A DNA stretch of 26,034 bases from a virus, in the IMG/VR virus record IMGVR_UViG_3300029915_000128, positions 1 to 26,034 of that record; one strand, 5' to 3'. Below the pieces are notes generated by a model, which saw only the letters and a list, made by a program, of their open reading frames with translations, had not been told where the DNA came from and did not search any database. Below, piece by piece: positions 5,830 to 11,504 of this stretch (position 1 is its first letter; each line of letters begins with the position of its first letter). Position numbers and translations under genes: made by a program.

Positions 5830-6054
5830 TGGGACTGGTGGGACTAGCCATATATATAAAAAAAAATATATATTAATTATATACTTATATCTATATATCC
5901 AGTCCCACCCCCTTTTGGGACTGGTGGGACTGGTGGGACTGGGGTTCTATATTTAAGCAATCCCAGTCCCACAGTCCCACCCAGTCCCAAGCCCATTTGG
6001 GACTGGGAAATGGCTCTACCATGCGGTCTGCGGGGGCTAGTCCCACCAGTCCCA
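5830..6054. repeat. Array of direct and inverted GGGACT repeats next to an AT-rich block: candidate replication origin
   Basis: The 318 bases between 5767 and 6084 hold no credible gene. They carry 12 copies of the 9-mer TGGGACTGG or close variants. Six are forward: 5830, 5839 (variant), 5916, 5925, 5934 and 5998; the three from 5916 are in tandem. Six are reversed: 5899, 5963, 5971 (variant), 5981, 6037 (variant) and 6046. Two pairs form perfect hairpins, 5899-5907 with 5916-5924 and 5980-5990 with 5997-6007 (11 bp). Between 5848 and 5898 the sequence is almost only A and T. Iterons plus an AT-rich unwinding block directly downstream of a RepA-like helicase gene is the layout of a replication origin; that function is an inference. 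Confidence 0.6.
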
Positions 6055-6084
6055 CCCCCAGACACAATATAATAAAATGTAACT

Positions 6085-7266
6085 TTATTTGTACAGCTCC
6101 GGATCAACCAAAACTATCATATTGAGCTTCTTTGCTTGCCCTATAACTGCTTCTTTTATGACACCTTCTTCAATCATTTTGCCTCTAACGCGAAAATAAG
6201 TTGTCTTAGTATATCCGGCGCTAATAGCTTCTTTCCCCAAATCTGAAGAGATAAACATAGCGCCATTATTTGGATTTTTATCGCATTCCAAAAGAAGGTC
6301 TATCATCCATTTTCGAAGATTTTGTTCTACTGGAGATAGGGAAACGGTATTCAGTGCTGTATCAGCATTAAAATCTTCCAGTTTATCCAACCATGTCATT
6401 GCGGTTGCCGGTATTTTTTCCTGACTTTCAGGAGAAACGGTAATAAAAACTTCATCAATTTTATAAGCCAATGATTTGGTTTCTTTGCTTTTTAAATTGC
6501 CTTTTAAATCTGCAAACAGGATAACGCCTTCTTTAGTCGGATGACGTTGTATAAGCCAGCATGAGCGCGGAGAAGTCGTCCAGGCTCCACTACCTGATAC
6601 TGAGTCAACCGCGCTAGACGCACCGTCTCCGCTACCCTTTTTGCGTAGATGTTTATTCATGATAATAGAAAGATTATATTTTTTAGCGAGATCATTTAAA
6701 GATGCAATAAAACGACATACGTTCGCATTAATGTGATCTTTCATTTCTCCCGTAAAATATTGGACTGGATCTATAATGATTAATTTTATTGGATTTCCTT
6801 GATTTTGAGCTTCTAATATAGTTTTTTCTAATAATTCCAAATGGGCATCAAGATCCAGTAATTTTTTGGGCTGACCTGATATTTTCATCATTTTAAGCAA
6901 ATGAATTTTTTTTAAATCTGCATTTGCTGCAATTAATCTAGGGATAAGTTGATAATTAAAATCATCCTCTCCGGAAAGAATAATGACATTTCCTTGCGGG
7001 AATATACAGACAGATCCTCCCGCATTAAACGCATCACCAGTAGATGTTTTAGCAGCCATAAAAATTAATAATTGTGATTTTCCACTATTACCAAAACCAG
7101 CAAATAGGGTTGTGGTATCTAATGGAATAATGTTTTTCCAGAACCAAGGTTGAGGTTTTGGAGTAATCATGTCTGCCATAACAATTTCAATTTCTAAATT
7201 ATTATCTTCATGATTGGAGTTTTTTTTAAAAGTGTTCATGTTTATTATTACATCATCCTTGTGCAT
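6085..7266 (-). CDS. RepA-like (AAA_25 family) replicative helicase ATPase, 393 aa
   Basis: A RecA-fold ATPase of the hexameric RepA/DnaB-like class, expected to unwind DNA at the phage origin. Walker A GFGNSGKS is at 57-64, GEDD at 99-102 matches the motif that carries the catalytic Glu, Walker B LIIID ends at Asp166, and NKHLRKK follows as the motif with the sensor His. The N-terminal 30 residues are polar; the last 100 contain a winged-helix-like region (SSDLGKEAISAGYTKTTYF). The ATG at 7266 has AAGGGA seven bases upstream. It lies four bases after the 114-aa gene and immediately upstream of the repeat array at 5830-6054. Confidence 0.8.
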   Translation of the reverse strand: MHKDDVIINMNTFKKNSNHEDNNLEIEIVMADMITPKPQPWFWKNIIPLDTTTLFAGFGNSGKSQLLIFMAAKTSTGDAFNAGGSVCIFPQGNVIILSGEDDFNYQLIPRLIAANADLKKIHLLKMMKISGQPKKLLDLDAHLELLEKTILEAQNQGNPIKLIIIDPVQYFTGEMKDHINANVCRFIASLNDLAKKYNLSIIMNKHLRKKGSGDGASSAVDSVSGSGAWTTSPRSCWLIQRHPTKEGVILFADLKGNLKSKETKSLAYKIDEVFITVSPESQEKIPATAMTWLDKLEDFNADTALNTVSLSPVEQNLRKWMIDLLLECDKNPNNGAMFISSDLGKEAISAGYTKTTYFRVRGKMIEEGVIKEAVIGQAKKLNMIVLVDPELYK

Positions 7267-7269
7267 AAA

Positions 7270-7614
7270 TTATCCCTTATGATAAACCACCATTGGATTG
7301 ATAAAGTTAATCGAGCGTACAATTTCGGCATTTCCTGCGTACAAACATAGTGCTAATTCTTCTACATAAGATTTTTCTGCATAACCGGTATCTATTATAA
7401 GTATATCGCATTCATTGACAGGCCAATGGTAGTCAATAGGTGGCAACCAGGGAGGAATTATCATAGTGCGCGTGGGATACATCTTAGAAAAAGCCTGTCC
7501 TTTCGCCCAAGCTTTATTACCAATAAATAAATAAATTGAATTGTTTGGAGAGTAACCAGATTTTTGTAAATCGTATAAAGGTTTTGAAAATGGAGGAATT
7601 TTGAATGTGCGCAT
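7270..7614 (-). CDS. Phage protein upstream of the helicase, 114 aa
   Basis: The ATG at 7614 is chosen because AGGA lies eight bases upstream; longer in-frame starts (7704 TTG, 7671) run into the hairpin-rich leader. The sequence has alternating strands and turns: IPPFSKPLYDL, NNSIYLFIGNKAW, TRTMIIPPWLPP, CDILIIDTGYAE, LALCLYAGNAEIV. This gives the impression of a compact alpha/beta (Rossmann-like) fold without a P-loop. I recognise it as a type of hypothetical protein often seen beside phage helicases but cannot assign a function. It is coupled to the helicase gene, with four bases between them. Confidence 0.65.
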   Translation of the reverse strand: MRTFKIPPFSKPLYDLQKSGYSPNNSIYLFIGNKAWAKGQAFSKMYPTRTMIIPPWLPPIDYHWPVNECDILIIDTGYAEKSYVEELALCLYAGNAEIVRSINFINPMVVYHKG

Positions 7615-7637
7615 TTTATCTATCCTAAGCATAATAG

Positions 7638-7665
7638 TTGATTGTGACCACAATTCCGCTATAAT
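7638..7665 (+). promoter_or_regulatory. Plus-strand promoter candidate with embedded palindrome
   Basis: TTGATT (7638-7643), a 16-bp spacer, then TATAAT (7660-7665). The spacer includes an inverted repeat ATTGTG-ac-CACAAT at 7641-7654, placed where a repressor dimer would block the polymerase. No plus-strand gene follows before 8207, so if active it would give a short or antisense RNA through the minus-strand genes at 7806-8132. It may be a chance match. Confidence 0.35.
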
Positions 7666-7742
7666 GCTCATTATCAGTGTGAGCAAACGATAGCGGAAAA
7701 GCAAACGGAACTTACCTCGAGAGCCTCTTGCTACAGAGGCTC
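7654..7742. other. Two strong inverted repeats in the leader of the 114-aa gene
   Basis: First, a 9-bp perfect inverted repeat at 7654-7662 and 7690-7698, with a nested 5-bp pair at 7665-7669 and 7681-7685. Second, GAGCCTCT (7721-7728) and AGAGGCTC (7735-7742), 8 bp with a 6-base loop. No T run follows either, so they are not plain terminators. In the leftward transcript both would fold in the 5' leader of the helicase operon. The gap 7615-7805 has no other gene. Confidence 0.5.
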
Positions 7743-7805
7743 AGCGAACCCACACTATACTCCTCAAATTCTAGTTTTACATCTACCCTCTTGTTAAATA
7801 TATGA

Positions 7806-7940
7806 TTAATTTTGTGCGACATTCCCCATAAACAATAATTTACACGCAATAAATTGCTCATACTTTTCTTGTTTGGTTATTGCAGCTTTGTAATATTCCA
7901 TCAGTAACTCAAAATCTCGATAGAGTTTTTTGTCTGTCAT
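7806..7940 (-). CDS. Small helical protein, 44 aa
   Basis: The ATG at 7940 has AAGGA seven bases upstream. The peptide is charged and helical (MTDKKLYRDFELLMEYYKAA, then KQEKYEQF) and ends in a more hydrophobic CKLLFMGNVAQN. No motif recognised. It is the second gene below the leftward promoter at 8167-8195, about 20 bases after the preceding zinc-finger gene. Confidence 0.5.
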   Translation of the reverse strand: MTDKKLYRDFELLMEYYKAAITKQEKYEQFIACKLLFMGNVAQN

Positions 7941-7961
7941 AAACCATCCTTGGTTACTTAG

Positions 7962-8132
7962 TTATACAAACTTTACGACATGCTTCATATTACGTTTCTT
8001 AAGAGGCTCTGAACTTATCACGCCATGGCGATACATTTGATTAGCATGTGTTCGGCAAATCTGATGTTTCTTGACTTGAATGTCATTAACACATCCGGGA
8101 GCTATGCATTTATTTGGAGATTTCTTTTTCAT
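7962..8132 (-). CDS. Mini zinc-binding protein, 56 aa (C9, C14, C26, H29)
   Basis: The motif CIAPGCVND, then ICRTH and ANQMYRHG, matches the short zinc knuckle C-x4-C-x11-C-x2-H followed by a basic helix found at the edges of many phage HNH-like and DNA-binding proteins; no HNH catalytic site is present. Basic residues at both ends (MKKK, KKRNMKHVVK) suggest nucleic-acid binding. It is the first gene of the leftward operon, with AGGTG seven bases before the ATG and the promoter at 8167-8195 just upstream. A regulatory role at the neighbouring divergent promoters is a guess. Confidence 0.6.
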   Translation of the reverse strand: MKKKSPNKCIAPGCVNDIQVKKHQICRTHANQMYRHGVISSEPLKKRNMKHVVKFV

Positions 8133-8145
8133 TATTTAGCACCTA

Positions 8146-8196
8146 TTGTTTTTGATATTGCAATGAACTATACTCTTGCATTAACAATATTGCAAT
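8146..8196. promoter_or_regulatory. Overlapping divergent promoters with two ATTGCAAT palindromes
   Basis: Rightward: -35 TTGTTT (8146-8151), 17-bp spacer, -10 TATACT (8169-8174). Leftward: -35 TTGCAA (8195-8190), 17-bp spacer, -10 TATAGT (8172-8167). The two -10 boxes overlap, so only one polymerase can bind at a time. The self-complementary octamer ATTGCAAT occurs at 8157-8164, inside the rightward spacer, and at 8189-8196, over the leftward -35, with a spacing of 32 bp. A third copy is at 8270-8277 in the first rightward gene. A further TTAACA-16-TATAAT match ends at the start codon of that gene. The octamers look like operators; the cognate protein is unknown. Confidence 0.6.
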
Positions 8197-8206
8197 AGGA
8201 TCTATA

Positions 8207-8371
8207 ATGGACTACACCAAGGATGATCTACTGCACGCACAAGCCATGATAGAAAGCATCATGCGTGACATTGCAATAGATAAGAACTTTGACCCATATG
8301 AACGACATTTACTGACAATCATATGCAAACTAGCAGGCAATAAAATACAGGAGCTTACCGATGGACGATAA
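8207..8371 (+). CDS. Small early-type protein, 54 aa
   Basis: First rightward gene below the divergent promoters, with AGGA seven bases before the ATG. The protein is helical and charged: MDYTKDDLLHAQAMIESIM, then DPYERHLLTIICKLAGNKI. It may form a two-helix hairpin. A third copy of the ATTGCAAT octamer lies inside the gene at 8270-8277. The stop overlaps the next gene by 11 bases. No family recognised. Confidence 0.55.
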   Translation: MDYTKDDLLHAQAMIESIMRDIAIDKNFDPYERHLLTIICKLAGNKIQELTDGR

Positions 8372-8519
8372 AGTAATAGTTAAAGAAATCTACGATAACA
8401 ATGGCCGCTATGTTGGTAATGTAGTGGGACGCAAAGACATGGTTGAGCGATTGAATAACCGTGATGTGTGTGAACAGTTGAAGCGTGACGAAGCTAGACA
8501 GAAGGATAGGCAGCGATGA
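8361..8519 (+). CDS. Small charged protein, 52 aa
   Basis: AGGAG lies eight bases before the ATG, within the end of the previous gene. The first half (VIVKEIYDNNGRYVGNVVGR) could form a beta hairpin; the second half is a strongly charged helix rich in Arg and Asp (RLNNRDVCEQLKRDEARQKDR). Its stop overlaps the next ATG (ATGA). Function unknown. Confidence 0.5.
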   Translation: MDDKVIVKEIYDNNGRYVGNVVGRKDMVERLNNRDVCEQLKRDEARQKDRQR

Positions 8520-8887
8520 TTCTGAATGTACTAAAAGGCAAAATAGTTAAGTCAATGGTATTAAACGATGCAAAAGACCAAATGTTAATATCATGTGAAG
8601 ATAAAGATTACACCGTCAATACAGAGGGTGATTGCTGCTCCACTTCATGGATAGAGCATTTCGATTTAATTCCTTCTGGTGCTTTGATAACCGATATCAT
8701 TGCAAAAGAATGCGTTAACCTTAAAGAATGCGGTTATGACTCGGAGAAAGAAGAGTATCACGACGAAATAGACCAATATTTCTATGAGATTAAGACAGAT
8801 AAAGGTGATTTCATGATTGAAATGCGCAATGAAAATAATGGTTATTATGGTGGTACATTATATGTTGAGGGGCATCGTTATGATTAA
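8516..8887 (+). CDS. Phage protein with EGDCCSTSW motif, 123 aa
   Basis: Reading frame overlaps the previous gene by ATGA. The protein looks all-beta: strands at about 3-17, 23-35 (LISCEDKDYTVNT), and the conserved stretch EGDCCSTSWIEH at 37-48, then LITDIIAKE, and a final sheet (YEIKTDKGDFMIEMRNENNGYYGG-type ending). The EGDCCS-SW-EH motif defines a widespread family of small phage proteins of unknown function. No catalytic site is known to me. The cysteine pair may bind metal. Confidence 0.7.
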   Translation: MILNVLKGKIVKSMVLNDAKDQMLISCEDKDYTVNTEGDCCSTSWIEHFDLIPSGALITDIIAKECVNLKECGYDSEKEEYHDEIDQYFYEIKTDKGDFMIEMRNENNGYYGGTLYVEGHRYD

Positions 8888-9101
8888 TGATATGCAAGTA
8901 ACAACAAACATCCCTATGTCGCAGCGTGAAGCTTATCAGCGTGGCCATGATACTGGTGTGAAAGCCGCAGACTTTGAAGTATGGAAACTAAAATCAGCAC
9001 TAGAAATGAATGGCATGATGACTGATGAGCTATCAACATTATTGAAGTTATTACATGATGATATTAAAAAACTAATCACCAAGCAGGCCACCGATGAGTG
9101 A
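8880..9101 (+). CDS. Small helical protein, 73 aa
   Basis: The start at 8880 has GAGGGG upstream and overlaps the previous stop; a reading from 8817 lies entirely within the upstream gene. The sequence MINDMQVTTNIPMSQREAYQRGHDTG is followed by a long helix to the end (about residues 30-70) with heptad-like leucines (LKSALEMNGMMTDELSTLLKLLHDDIKKL), suggesting a coiled coil. Not recognised. Confidence 0.55.
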   Translation: MINDMQVTTNIPMSQREAYQRGHDTGVKAADFEVWKLKSALEMNGMMTDELSTLLKLLHDDIKKLITKQATDE

Positions 9102-9258
9102 CCGCCCTTTATACCTAATCGCAAGCGCATTGTTTTTCATAGGTGCTTTATACGCGATGTTTAAGCCATATGATACCGTATCAAAAGCTATCTTTAATAT
9201 TCTTTGGTTTACAATATTACTGACAATGGGTTGGATAGCATTCTGGCGAGGATTTTAA
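9094..9258 (+). CDS. Small two-span membrane protein, 54 aa
   Basis: Two hydrophobic segments, about residues 6-23 (LYLIASALFFIGALYAMF) and 32-50 (IFNILWFTILLTMGWIAFW), joined by a short polar turn and ending RGF. This is a helical hairpin for the inner membrane. The ATG overlaps the previous gene by eight bases. Role unknown; such proteins are common in early phage regions. Confidence 0.55.
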   Translation: MSDRPLYLIASALFFIGALYAMFKPYDTVSKAIFNILWFTILLTMGWIAFWRGF

Positions 9259-9293
9259 AACGAAATATTATGGCAACACAAGGAACTCTGCAA

Positions 9294-9506
9294 ATGACCG
9301 ATGAGAATAAAAAATACATATCAACCTGTCCCAAATGCGAGGAAATGTATCCTACTATTGTGTTTACCTGTAACAATTGCCATACAGAAGTAGCTTATGC
9401 AAAAGGATATTCAATCATTACGCCTAACACATATTACTGTTATGAGTGCTGCAAAAAGAAAGAGGAATTAGTGTGGAAATACCAACAGGCTCCATTACCA
9501 TATTAA
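9294..9506 (+). CDS. Zinc-ribbon protein, 70 aa
   Basis: The ATG at 9294 is supported by AAGGA nine bases upstream. Three cysteine knuckles occur: CPKC, CNNC and CYECC, separated by strands with aromatic residues (YPTIVF, YYCYECC). Four to six cysteines would bind one or two zinc ions in a rubredoxin-like or zinc-ribbon fold. No further domain. It is followed by the first, degenerate copy of the 23-bp linker repeat. Confidence 0.6.
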   Translation: MTDENKKYISTCPKCEEMYPTIVFTCNNCHTEVAYAKGYSIITPNTYYCYECCKKKEELVWKYQQAPLPY

Positions 9507-9622
9507 CAGAATAACCTACAGCGAGCCCAATAATCCTATTGGATTGAACTTATACCTAATAACAGATTAGAAACCCATAAAATCCTAATATTATAGGATT
9601 ATTAACCAACAGCGAGACCAAT

Positions 9623-9826
9623 ATGACAAACAACGAATTTGATTACAATGGCGCAAGAACAGAAGGATTAAAGAGCGCACAAAATTCAATAAAAATGGTG
9701 AGAGAATTTCTGCGTGGATCGACATATTCGACAGACAGGCTTGTTAATATGATGCTTATGACAATTCAAGAAGAAATTGATGACTTGCATGATGACACTC
9801 GACAAATGTGCAGTAAAACAGAATAA
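9623..9826 (+). CDS. Linker-cassette protein, 67 aa
   Basis: Starts within the second 23-bp linker and ends in the third. After a polar start (MTNNEFDYNG) it is helical: ARTEGLKSAQNSIKMVREFL, then a Ser/Thr-rich turn, then LVNMMLMTIQEEIDDLHDD. It may form a small helical bundle. One Cys near the end. No family recognised. Confidence 0.55.
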   Translation: MTNNEFDYNGARTEGLKSAQNSIKMVREFLRGSTYSTDRLVNMMLMTIQEEIDDLHDDTRQMCSKTE

Positions 9827-9843
9827 CCAACAGCGAGATCAAT

Positions 9844-9993
9844 ATGAAAGTTTACATACTAATAAATAAATATGATTCACAAAAAATTGAAGGTGTATTT
9901 AAAAATGAGGAGGATGCCGACCAAATGTGGGATAGCTTTGATCCACCTTATCAAGATGAATATACAATAGAAGAACATGATGTAATTAAATAA
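9844..9993 (+). CDS. Linker-cassette protein, 49 aa, DUF7336-like
   Basis: Begins MKVYILINKYDSQKIEGVFKNEEDA and ends YTIEEHDVIK. The order (a strand, a turn, IxGVF, then a helix with acidic residues and a final IEE strand) resembles a family of very short phage and bacterial proteins with the pattern KVYxL...xxxGVFxxEExA...xxxEx. The family number is from memory and should be checked. Both ends lie in 23-bp linker copies. Confidence 0.55.
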   Translation: MKVYILINKYDSQKIEGVFKNEEDADQMWDSFDPPYQDEYTIEEHDVIK

Positions 9994-10010
9994 CCAACAG
10001 CGAGAGCGAT

Positions 10011-10121
10011 ATGCCAGACAAATGCGAATGGTGTGATGGAAGAGGTTTATTAAGTTGCCCTACTAGCGACGGGTCAATGGAAGATATTAAATGTTCATGT
10101 TACACAGAAGACAAGGAATGA
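10011..10121 (+). CDS. Mini Cys-rich protein, 36 aa
   Basis: The ATG is the end of the fourth linker. The peptide has CEWCDGRGLLSC and later CSC, five cysteines in 36 residues; the CxxCxGxG element resembles one knuckle of a DnaJ-type zinc finger. It is too short for a full DnaJ zinc domain. Its TGA overlaps the ATG of a 10-codon ORF (10118-10150). Confidence 0.5.
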   Translation: MPDKCEWCDGRGLLSCPTSDGSMEDIKCSCYTEDKE

Positions 10122-10136
10122 AAAAACACAAAATCG

Positions 10137-10309
10137 AGGACTTCAAGTGATAACCAAGTGTGTTCGATGCGATAATGAATTTCAAAATGCTGATCATCCA
10201 CTAGCTCATTTTTTTAGTATTTGTGAAGAATGCAGAACAAAATCGCCAGAAACAATTGGAGATCAGCAAATATATCAATTTAGATTATTAAATAAGGACT
10301 TCAAGTGAT
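10137..10309 (+). repeat. Second linker repeat, two exact 15-bp copies
   Basis: AGGACTTCAAGTGAT occurs at 10137-10151 and 10295-10309. Each copy supplies a ribosome binding site (AGGA), a GTG that can start the next gene, and the end of the previous frame (codons for Asp-Phe-Lys then TGA). The first copy ends a 10-codon ORF (10118-10150, MKKHKIEDFK); the second ends the 53-aa gene. It is a different sequence from the 23-bp linker just upstream but has the same junction role. Confidence 0.65.
10147..10308 (+). CDS. GTG-started mini zinc-finger protein, 53 aa
   Basis: Reads from GTG at 10147 (MITKCVRCDNEF...) with GAGG seven bases upstream; no ATG is present. Two knuckles, CVRC near the start and CEEC about 20 residues later, fit a small zinc ribbon. 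The remainder is polar and ends NKDFK. The frame is open over its full length and both ends lie in copies of the 15-bp linker. Its TGA overlaps the next ATG (TGATG). Confidence 0.55.
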   Translation: MITKCVRCDNEFQNADHPLAHFFSICEECRTKSPETIGDQQIYQFRLLNKDFK

Positions 10310-10598
10310 GAACGACAAAGAAGCCGCCATATTAGTGCGCCGCATAGCCGAACCCACGTTCAAGTATTTAATGAAGCGCATACAAAAAGAAATACTAAAC
10401 CATGATGACAATAAGGACTTACCTTTAAACATGTTCCTGAACATCATCACCGCCGCCATAGCTGAGAATGACGCCAATATATTGCGTTACCTGGAGGTAT
10501 TTCACAAGATATCCACCAATAGGGAAATTGACTTTGATGCTTTAAAATTAGGGTTTATTTCACGTTTAGAGGATAACTTGAAGGTTCTGAAACGATGA
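10308..10598 (+). CDS. Helical phage protein, 96 aa
   Basis: The ATG at 10308 follows AAGGA in the second 15-bp linker; a GTG at 10305 is also possible. The protein is entirely helical (EAAILVRRIAEPTFKYLMKRI, LNMFLNIITAAIAENDANILRYLEVFHKI, then LEDNLKVL), likely a four-helix unit. No motif or family recognised. The stop overlaps the next start (ATGA). Confidence 0.6.
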   Translation: MNDKEAAILVRRIAEPTFKYLMKRIQKEILNHDDNKDLPLNMFLNIITAAIAENDANILRYLEVFHKISTNREIDFDALKLGFISRLEDNLKVLKR

Positions 10599-10759
10599 AT
10601 TTCTATCTAGGCGCATTACTCAGGGAATATACGCAAGATGGCTGGTTAGTCTATGTGAATTACAATATGCGCCCAGAAGTTAATGGTGACACCGTAATTA
10701 CTTATCTCAACACTAAAACATTTATCCGTGACAAAGAACATTTATGGACATTAAAATAA
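10595..10759 (+). CDS. Small beta-type protein, 54 aa
   Basis: Overlaps the previous gene by ATGA. The sequence MNFYLGALLREYTQDGWLVYVNYNMRP, then GDTVITYLNTKTFI and EHLWTLK, suggests a small antiparallel sheet. No cysteines, no membrane segment. Not recognised. Confidence 0.5.
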   Translation: MNFYLGALLREYTQDGWLVYVNYNMRPEVNGDTVITYLNTKTFIRDKEHLWTLK

Positions 10760-10803
10760 TATAATGTACAATTCGCACTTTCCAATTAACTAAAGGCTCC
10801 ATA

Positions 10804-10965
10804 ATGAATACTCGTGAATTGAAAGCACTTATTAAAGTTGAAGTTGAACGCCAAGTCCGACCATTGCAAAAGTACATTGATAAGTTAATCGCTGCTAAGG
10901 CTAAAGCTAAGGGCACGACAGTTAAACGTATGGGTAGACCGCCGAAGGCGACTCCTGTAGAATAA
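10804..10965 (+). CDS. Small basic protein with AT-hook-like end, 53 aa
   Basis: AAGG lies nine bases before the ATG. A charged helix (NTRELKALIKVEVERQVRPLQKYIDKLIAAK) is followed by the basic stretch AKAKGTTVKRMGRPPKATP. GRPPK resembles the core of an AT-hook (GRP), so binding of the minor groove of AT-rich DNA is plausible. A nucleoid or regulatory role is inference. A TATAAT lies at 10760-10765, but without a clear -35. The gene ends just before an intrinsic terminator. Confidence 0.55.
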   Translation: MNTRELKALIKVEVERQVRPLQKYIDKLIAAKAKAKGTTVKRMGRPPKATPVE

Positions 10966-10996
10966 TCATGTATCAACTCCTTATGTAAAAAGTATT

Positions 10997-11032
10997 AGGC
11001 CACTTTTATCCCCTTTTCGTGGCCTTTTTTTT
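10997..11032 (+). terminator. Intrinsic terminator
   Basis: AGGCCAC (10997-11003) pairs with GTGGCCT (11019-11025) across a 15-base loop, followed by eight T (11025-11032). It closes the first part of the rightward operon, and a new promoter follows at 11042. Confidence 0.88.
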
Positions 11033-11041
11033 AAAATTCGC

Positions 11042-11069
11042 TTTACTTTATAATCCCATAATATATAAT
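11042..11069 (+). promoter_or_regulatory. Promoter for the recombination genes
   Basis: -35 TTTACT (11042-11047), 16-bp spacer, perfect -10 TATAAT (11064-11069). It lies directly after the terminator and 27 bases before the ATG at 11096, so 11096-13366 is probably a separate transcription unit. Confidence 0.6.
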
Positions 11070-11095
11070 TGCCGCTTAATCTTAGGGAGATTAAT

Positions 11096-11293
11096 ATGCA
11101 AGATTTTACTAACGCACATTTCATTTCACACGTTCTCGATAAACTCGGTTTTCACAAAATGTCTGACCATGCATTAGCTGCATCGCACCGCATGTTGGAC
11201 TACTACGCCAGTTTTATATTCGTCATCGCCAGGCACAGAAACCTACCTGAAATAAATAACCTGATGGAGTGGGGTGGCTATGTTCATTCATAA
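11096..11293 (+). CDS. Small phage protein, 65 aa
   Basis: AGGGAGA lies just upstream of the ATG. The sequence MQDFTNAHFISHVLDKLGFHKMSDHAL is followed by a long helix with a hydrophobic part (YYASFIFVIARH). Histidines are frequent. There is no recognisable domain. First gene after the 11042 promoter; it overlaps the next gene by 14 bases. Confidence 0.55.
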   Translation: MQDFTNAHFISHVLDKLGFHKMSDHALAASHRMLDYYASFIFVIARHRNLPEINNLMEWGGYVHS

Positions 11294-11504
11294 TTCCTGT
11301 GGTTCAGAAGTGGTTATTACGCAAAACAGGCACCAATATGGTGAGTACATGGGTGGTTATACTGAGACTTATAGAGAGTGTTCTAAATGCAGATGTATTT
11401 TACAGCAGCACGAATATATGCTTGCTCCGGAGCATGACTACAAAAACATGAGTGGTACAGATGTATGGGCCGCCATGGTTAATAACTTTTTAGGGAGAAG
11501 TTAA
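11280..11504 (+). CDS. Zinc-ribbon protein, 74 aa
   Basis: The ATG at 11280 has a GGGG-type site upstream; a GTG at 11274 is an alternative. The N-terminal MFIHNSCGSEVVIT and the later ECSKCRCI give a zinc-ribbon layout (His/Cys, then C-x2-C-x-C), with aromatic strands between. The C-terminal third is helical (GTDVWAAMVNNFLG). No enzymatic motif. Position before the annealing ATPase suggests a nucleic-acid-related role, not proven. Confidence 0.55.
   Translation: MFIHNSCGSEVVITQNRHQYGEYMGGYTETYRECSKCRCILQQHEYMLAPEHDYKNMSGTDVWAAMVNNFLGRS

Larger units (their letters stand above)
9512..10013 (+). repeat. Four copies of a 23-bp stop-to-start linker repeat
   Basis: Copies at 9512-9534, 9603-9625, 9824-9846 and 9991-10013. 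The core is TAACCAACAGCGAGA, then two variable bases and AATATG or GATATG. In the last three the final ATG is the start codon of the next gene; in the last two the first TAA is also the stop of the previous gene, so the repeat forms the whole junction. The first copy has lost the ATG, and 9535-9602 between copies one and two has no ORF (it has a 7-bp inverted repeat at 9581-9587/9594-9600), as if a gene there had been lost. GCGAGA probably supplies the ribosome site. Confidence 0.75.

Noticed and set aside
5899-5989. CRISPR-like array
   Set aside because: Repeat unit is 9 bp, directly tandem or inverted, without unique spacers and without cas genes.
5877-6107. 76-codon minus-strand ORF through the repeat array (GGTGG, PPVPPVP protein)
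   Set aside because: Its sequence is only the translation of the GGGACT repeats, it overlaps the helicase end, and there is no ribosome site.
10728-10765. Promoter ending at TATAAT 10760-10765
   Set aside because: No acceptable -35 at 15-19 bp; the gene downstream is probably read from upstream.
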